A stretch of 7,108 bases of DNA, taken from the NCBI GenBank assembly GCA_937893115.1, contig CALBGK010000206.1:1-7108 (forward strand), written 5' to 3'. Both the position numbers and the translations under genes were made by a program. A model generated the notes under the pieces. The model had not been told where the DNA came from and did not search any database. It was given only the letters and a program-made list of their open reading frames with translations. Source of the DNA: an uncultured Erysipelotrichaceae bacterium (GTDB lineage: Bacteria > Bacillota_I > Bacilli_A > Erysipelotrichales > Erysipelotrichaceae). Below, in pieces: positions 5,525-7,108 of this stretch. Position 1 is the stretch's first letter; each line of letters opens with the position of its first letter.

Positions 5525-6487
5525 TTATACTTCTGGTGTTTTAAATCCTAGGCCTAAACCAGCTAATTTTTCCTTCACTTCTTTAAGTGACTTCTTGCCT
5601 AAATTACGAACTCGAGACATTTCTTCTTCTGTCTTTTGAGTTAGTTCCTCAACTGTAACGATATTCGCTCTCTTTAAGCAGTTGTAACTGCGCACAGTCA
5701 GGTCTAAATCTTCGATAGACATATGAGTAGTCTTGGTATCTACTTCAGCTGCCTTATCTTTTACTGAGCTCTCAGCGCTCTCGCCCTTAGGATCAAGTGC
5801 CTTTAGAAGTTCGAAATGATCATTCAGGTATTTAGCTGCTAGAGCTATTGATTCTTCTGGTTTGATTGAACCATCTGTCCAAATTTCCATAGTCAGAGCA
5901 TCATACTTAACATTCTGACCAACACGAGTAGGTTCAACATTGAAGTTTACTTTTGTAACTGGGGTATATATTGCATCAGTATAGATAGTGCCAATACCCA
6001 TTGATGAATTCTGATATGCACGTTTATTTTCATCGGCACTAACATATCCACGACCACTTTTTGCTCTTAATTCCATATCCAATTTACCACCCTTATCTAG
6101 ATGAGCGATAACTAATTCAGGATTAAGAATTGAAACGCCAGTAGGCAATTCAACATCTCCTGCTGTTACAGTACATGGACCAGTAGCATTAATACGTAAA
6201 GTATATGATTCATCATTTTCAACCTTAATAATTAGGTTTTTTATGTTCAGAATCATCATAGAAACATCTTCTTTAACTCCCTTGATTGAAGAGAATTCAT
6301 GAAAGATATTATCAATTTTAATTGAGTACACTGCAGCACCTGGTAAAGATGACAACATAACTCTTCTTAAGGCATTGCCTAAAGTTGTGCCAAATCCTCT
6401 TTCAAGTGGTGATATCAAAAACTTACCATAAGTATCTGACTCAGTGTTTGAATCAATAGTAAATTTTGGTCGTTCGAATTTTTGCAT
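5525..6487 (-). CDS. rpoA: DNA-directed RNA polymerase alpha subunit
   Basis: A 320-residue protein, close to the usual 314-330. The N-terminal assembly domain (about 1-228) includes PLERGFGTTLGNALRRVMLSSLPGAAV (27-53), the dimerisation and beta/beta' contact region. A charged flexible linker (about 232-255, rich in Lys, Glu, Ser) leads to the C-terminal DNA- and activator-binding domain (about 256-316). There R266, N269, G297 and K299 correspond, shifted by one, to the UP-element-binding residues R265, N268, G296 and K298 of E. coli. Both domains are intact, so UP-element recognition is expected. The ATG is preceded by AAGGAGGGAACAT and lies 14 bases after the rpsK stop. Confidence 0.98.
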   Translation of the reverse strand: MQKFERPKFTIDSNTESDTYGKFLISPLERGFGTTLGNALRRVMLSSLPGAAVYSIKIDNIFHEFSSIKGVKEDVSMMILNIKNLIIKVENDESYTLRINATGPCTVTAGDVELPTGVSILNPELVIAHLDKGGKLDMELRAKSGRGYVSADENKRAYQNSSMGIGTIYTDAIYTPVTKVNFNVEPTRVGQNVKYDALTMEIWTDGSIKPEESIALAAKYLNDHFELLKALDPKGESAESSVKDKAAEVDTKTTHMSIEDLDLTVRSYNCLKRANIVTVEELTQKTEEEMSRVRNLGKKSLKEVKEKLAGLGLGFKTPEV

Positions 6488-6501
6488 ATGTTCCCTCCTT
6501 A

Positions 6502-6891
6502 TTAGCCTCTAGGCTTCTTTGGTGGACGACATCCATTGTGTGGAATTGGAGTAACATCATTGATAGCTGTAATCTCAAGACCAGCAGTTTGAAGTGCTCT
6601 TACAGCAGCTTCTCTTCCTGGACCAGGTCCCTTAACATTAACTTCAACGGTCTTCATTCCGTGGTCCATAGCAGTCTTACCAGCTGCTTCAGAAACTAAT
6701 TGTGCAGCATATGGTGTAGACTTACGAGAACCTTTATAGCCAAGAGCTCCAGCACTTGACCATGCAATTACATTACCTGCTTCATCAGTAATGGTAACGA
6801 TTGTATTATTGAATGTTGAATGGATATGAGCGACACCCTTAGCAACATTCTTCTTTACACGTCTTTTGCGTGTTCCTTTAGCTTGTGCCAT
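6502..6891 (-). CDS. rpsK: 30S ribosomal protein S11 (uS11)
   Basis: A 129-residue protein (from ATG 6891) matching uS11 along its length: [30 protein letters not shown] (near the N-terminus), [20 protein letters not shown] (centre), [21 protein letters not shown] and the ending [18 protein letters not shown]. uS11 sits in the platform of the small subunit beside the mRNA exit and the anti-Shine-Dalgarno helix. An in-frame GTG at 6900 would add three residues (MNN). I prefer ATG 6891 because it gives the usual MA... start and because the Shine-Dalgarno AAAGGT would be only 2 bases from the GTG. It lies between rpsM and rpoA in the standard order. Confidence 0.97.
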   Translation of the reverse strand: MAQAKGTRKRRVKKNVAKGVAHIHSTFNNTIVTITDEAGNVIAWSSAGALGYKGSRKSTPYAAQLVSEAAGKTAMDHGMKTVEVNVKGPGPGREAAVRALQTAGLEITAINDVTPIPHNGCRPPKKPRG

Positions 6892-6902
6892 ATTATTCAC
6901 TT

Positions 6903-6908
6903 ACCTTT
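6903..6908 (-). promoter_or_regulatory. Ribosome binding site deciding the rpsK start
   Basis: AAAGGT on the minus strand lies 11 bases before ATG 6891 but only 2 bases before the in-frame GTG 6900. The first spacing is somewhat long but workable, while the second is too short, which supports ATG 6891. Confidence 0.6.
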
Positions 6909-6912
6909 CTTG

Positions 6913-7108
6913 TTACTTCTTCTTATTTGCAACAGTACGACGAGGTCCTTTGCGAGTACGTGCATTAGTCTTTGTTCTTTGTCCACGTACAGGAAGACCC
7001 TTACGATGTCTCATTCCACGGTAACATGCAATTTCCATTAAACGTTTGATATTTAATTGGGTTTCTCTTCTTAAGTCACCTTCAAGTTTATAAGCATCTA
7101 ATGTTTTA
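6913..7108 (-). CDS. rpsM: 30S ribosomal protein S13 (uS13), C-terminal part only
   Basis: Partial gene running off the right edge; I translated the last 64 codons by hand. The reading [20 protein letters not shown] leads into [20 protein letters not shown] and [20 protein letters not shown], then NKKK and a TAA at 6915-6913. This is the highly conserved C-terminal half of uS13, whose basic tail reaches the tRNA sites in the head of the small subunit. The stop is 21 bases before the rpsK start, so the two genes are co-transcribed. The upstream part and the operon promoter are outside the window. Confidence 0.97.
   Translation of the reverse strand, partial: KTLDAYKLEGDLRRETQLNIKRLMEIACYRGMRHRKGLPVRGQRTKTNARTRKGPRRTVANKKK

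Noticed and set aside
6892..6900. GTG at 6900 as the rpsK start, adding three residues.
   Set aside because: The Shine-Dalgarno sequence would be only 2 bases away, and the MA... start from ATG 6891 gives the normal uS11 length of about 129 residues.

Overview
The window is a stretch of chromosome from a low-G+C Bacillota-type bacterium. It is AT-rich, every gene with a visible start except one has a purine-rich Shine-Dalgarno sequence, the ribosomal-protein gene order is typical of the phylum, and it carries a cyclic-di-AMP receptor of the DarA/PstA family and a YitT-family membrane protein. TGA is used as an ordinary stop (ftsE, ftsX), so this is not a Mycoplasma-type code. I cannot name the genus; an Erysipelotrichia- or Bacilli-like lineage fits best, as inference only. 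Every gene except the DarA-family gene is on the minus strand.

Right part (about 5109-7108, minus): the distal end of the large ribosomal-protein operon, rpsM (partial) - rpsK - rpoA - rplQ. Spacing is tight and there is a good rho-independent terminator after rplQ. These are translation and transcription housekeeping genes and look ordinary.

Middle (4344-5108): a single plus-strand gene for a DarA/PstA-like cyclic-di-AMP receptor has its own extended -10 promoter and its own terminator. Between that terminator and the ribosomal terminator lies about 330 bp of very AT-rich DNA with no convincing gene, only the possible remains of one small minus-strand reading frame.

Left part (1-4343, minus): an apparent five-gene envelope operon, yitT - ftsE - ftsX - secreted coiled-coil M23 peptidase - S41 C-terminal processing peptidase (partial). 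ftsE/ftsX and ftsX/M23 overlap by 1 and 4 bases, which suggests translational coupling. The likely logic is that FtsE (ATPase) and FtsX (membrane part with a large outer loop) form a transenvelope switch. That switch would act on the coiled-coil domain of the secreted peptidase, whose LytM domain keeps all zinc-site residues and so should itself cut peptidoglycan. The membrane-anchored S41 protease could trim or remove cell-wall enzymes. The role of the YitT protein is unknown.

Nothing here is clearly a new system. The points most worth a second look are: the cysteine-rich, apparently active LytM hydrolase as FtsEX partner with a protease in the same operon; the yitT start, which has no Shine-Dalgarno sequence and a -10 box placed for a leaderless mRNA; the overlapping divergent promoters shared with the DarA gene; a Gln in the DarA ligand pocket where the B. 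subtilis and S. aureus proteins have Arg; and the unexplained AT-rich gap.
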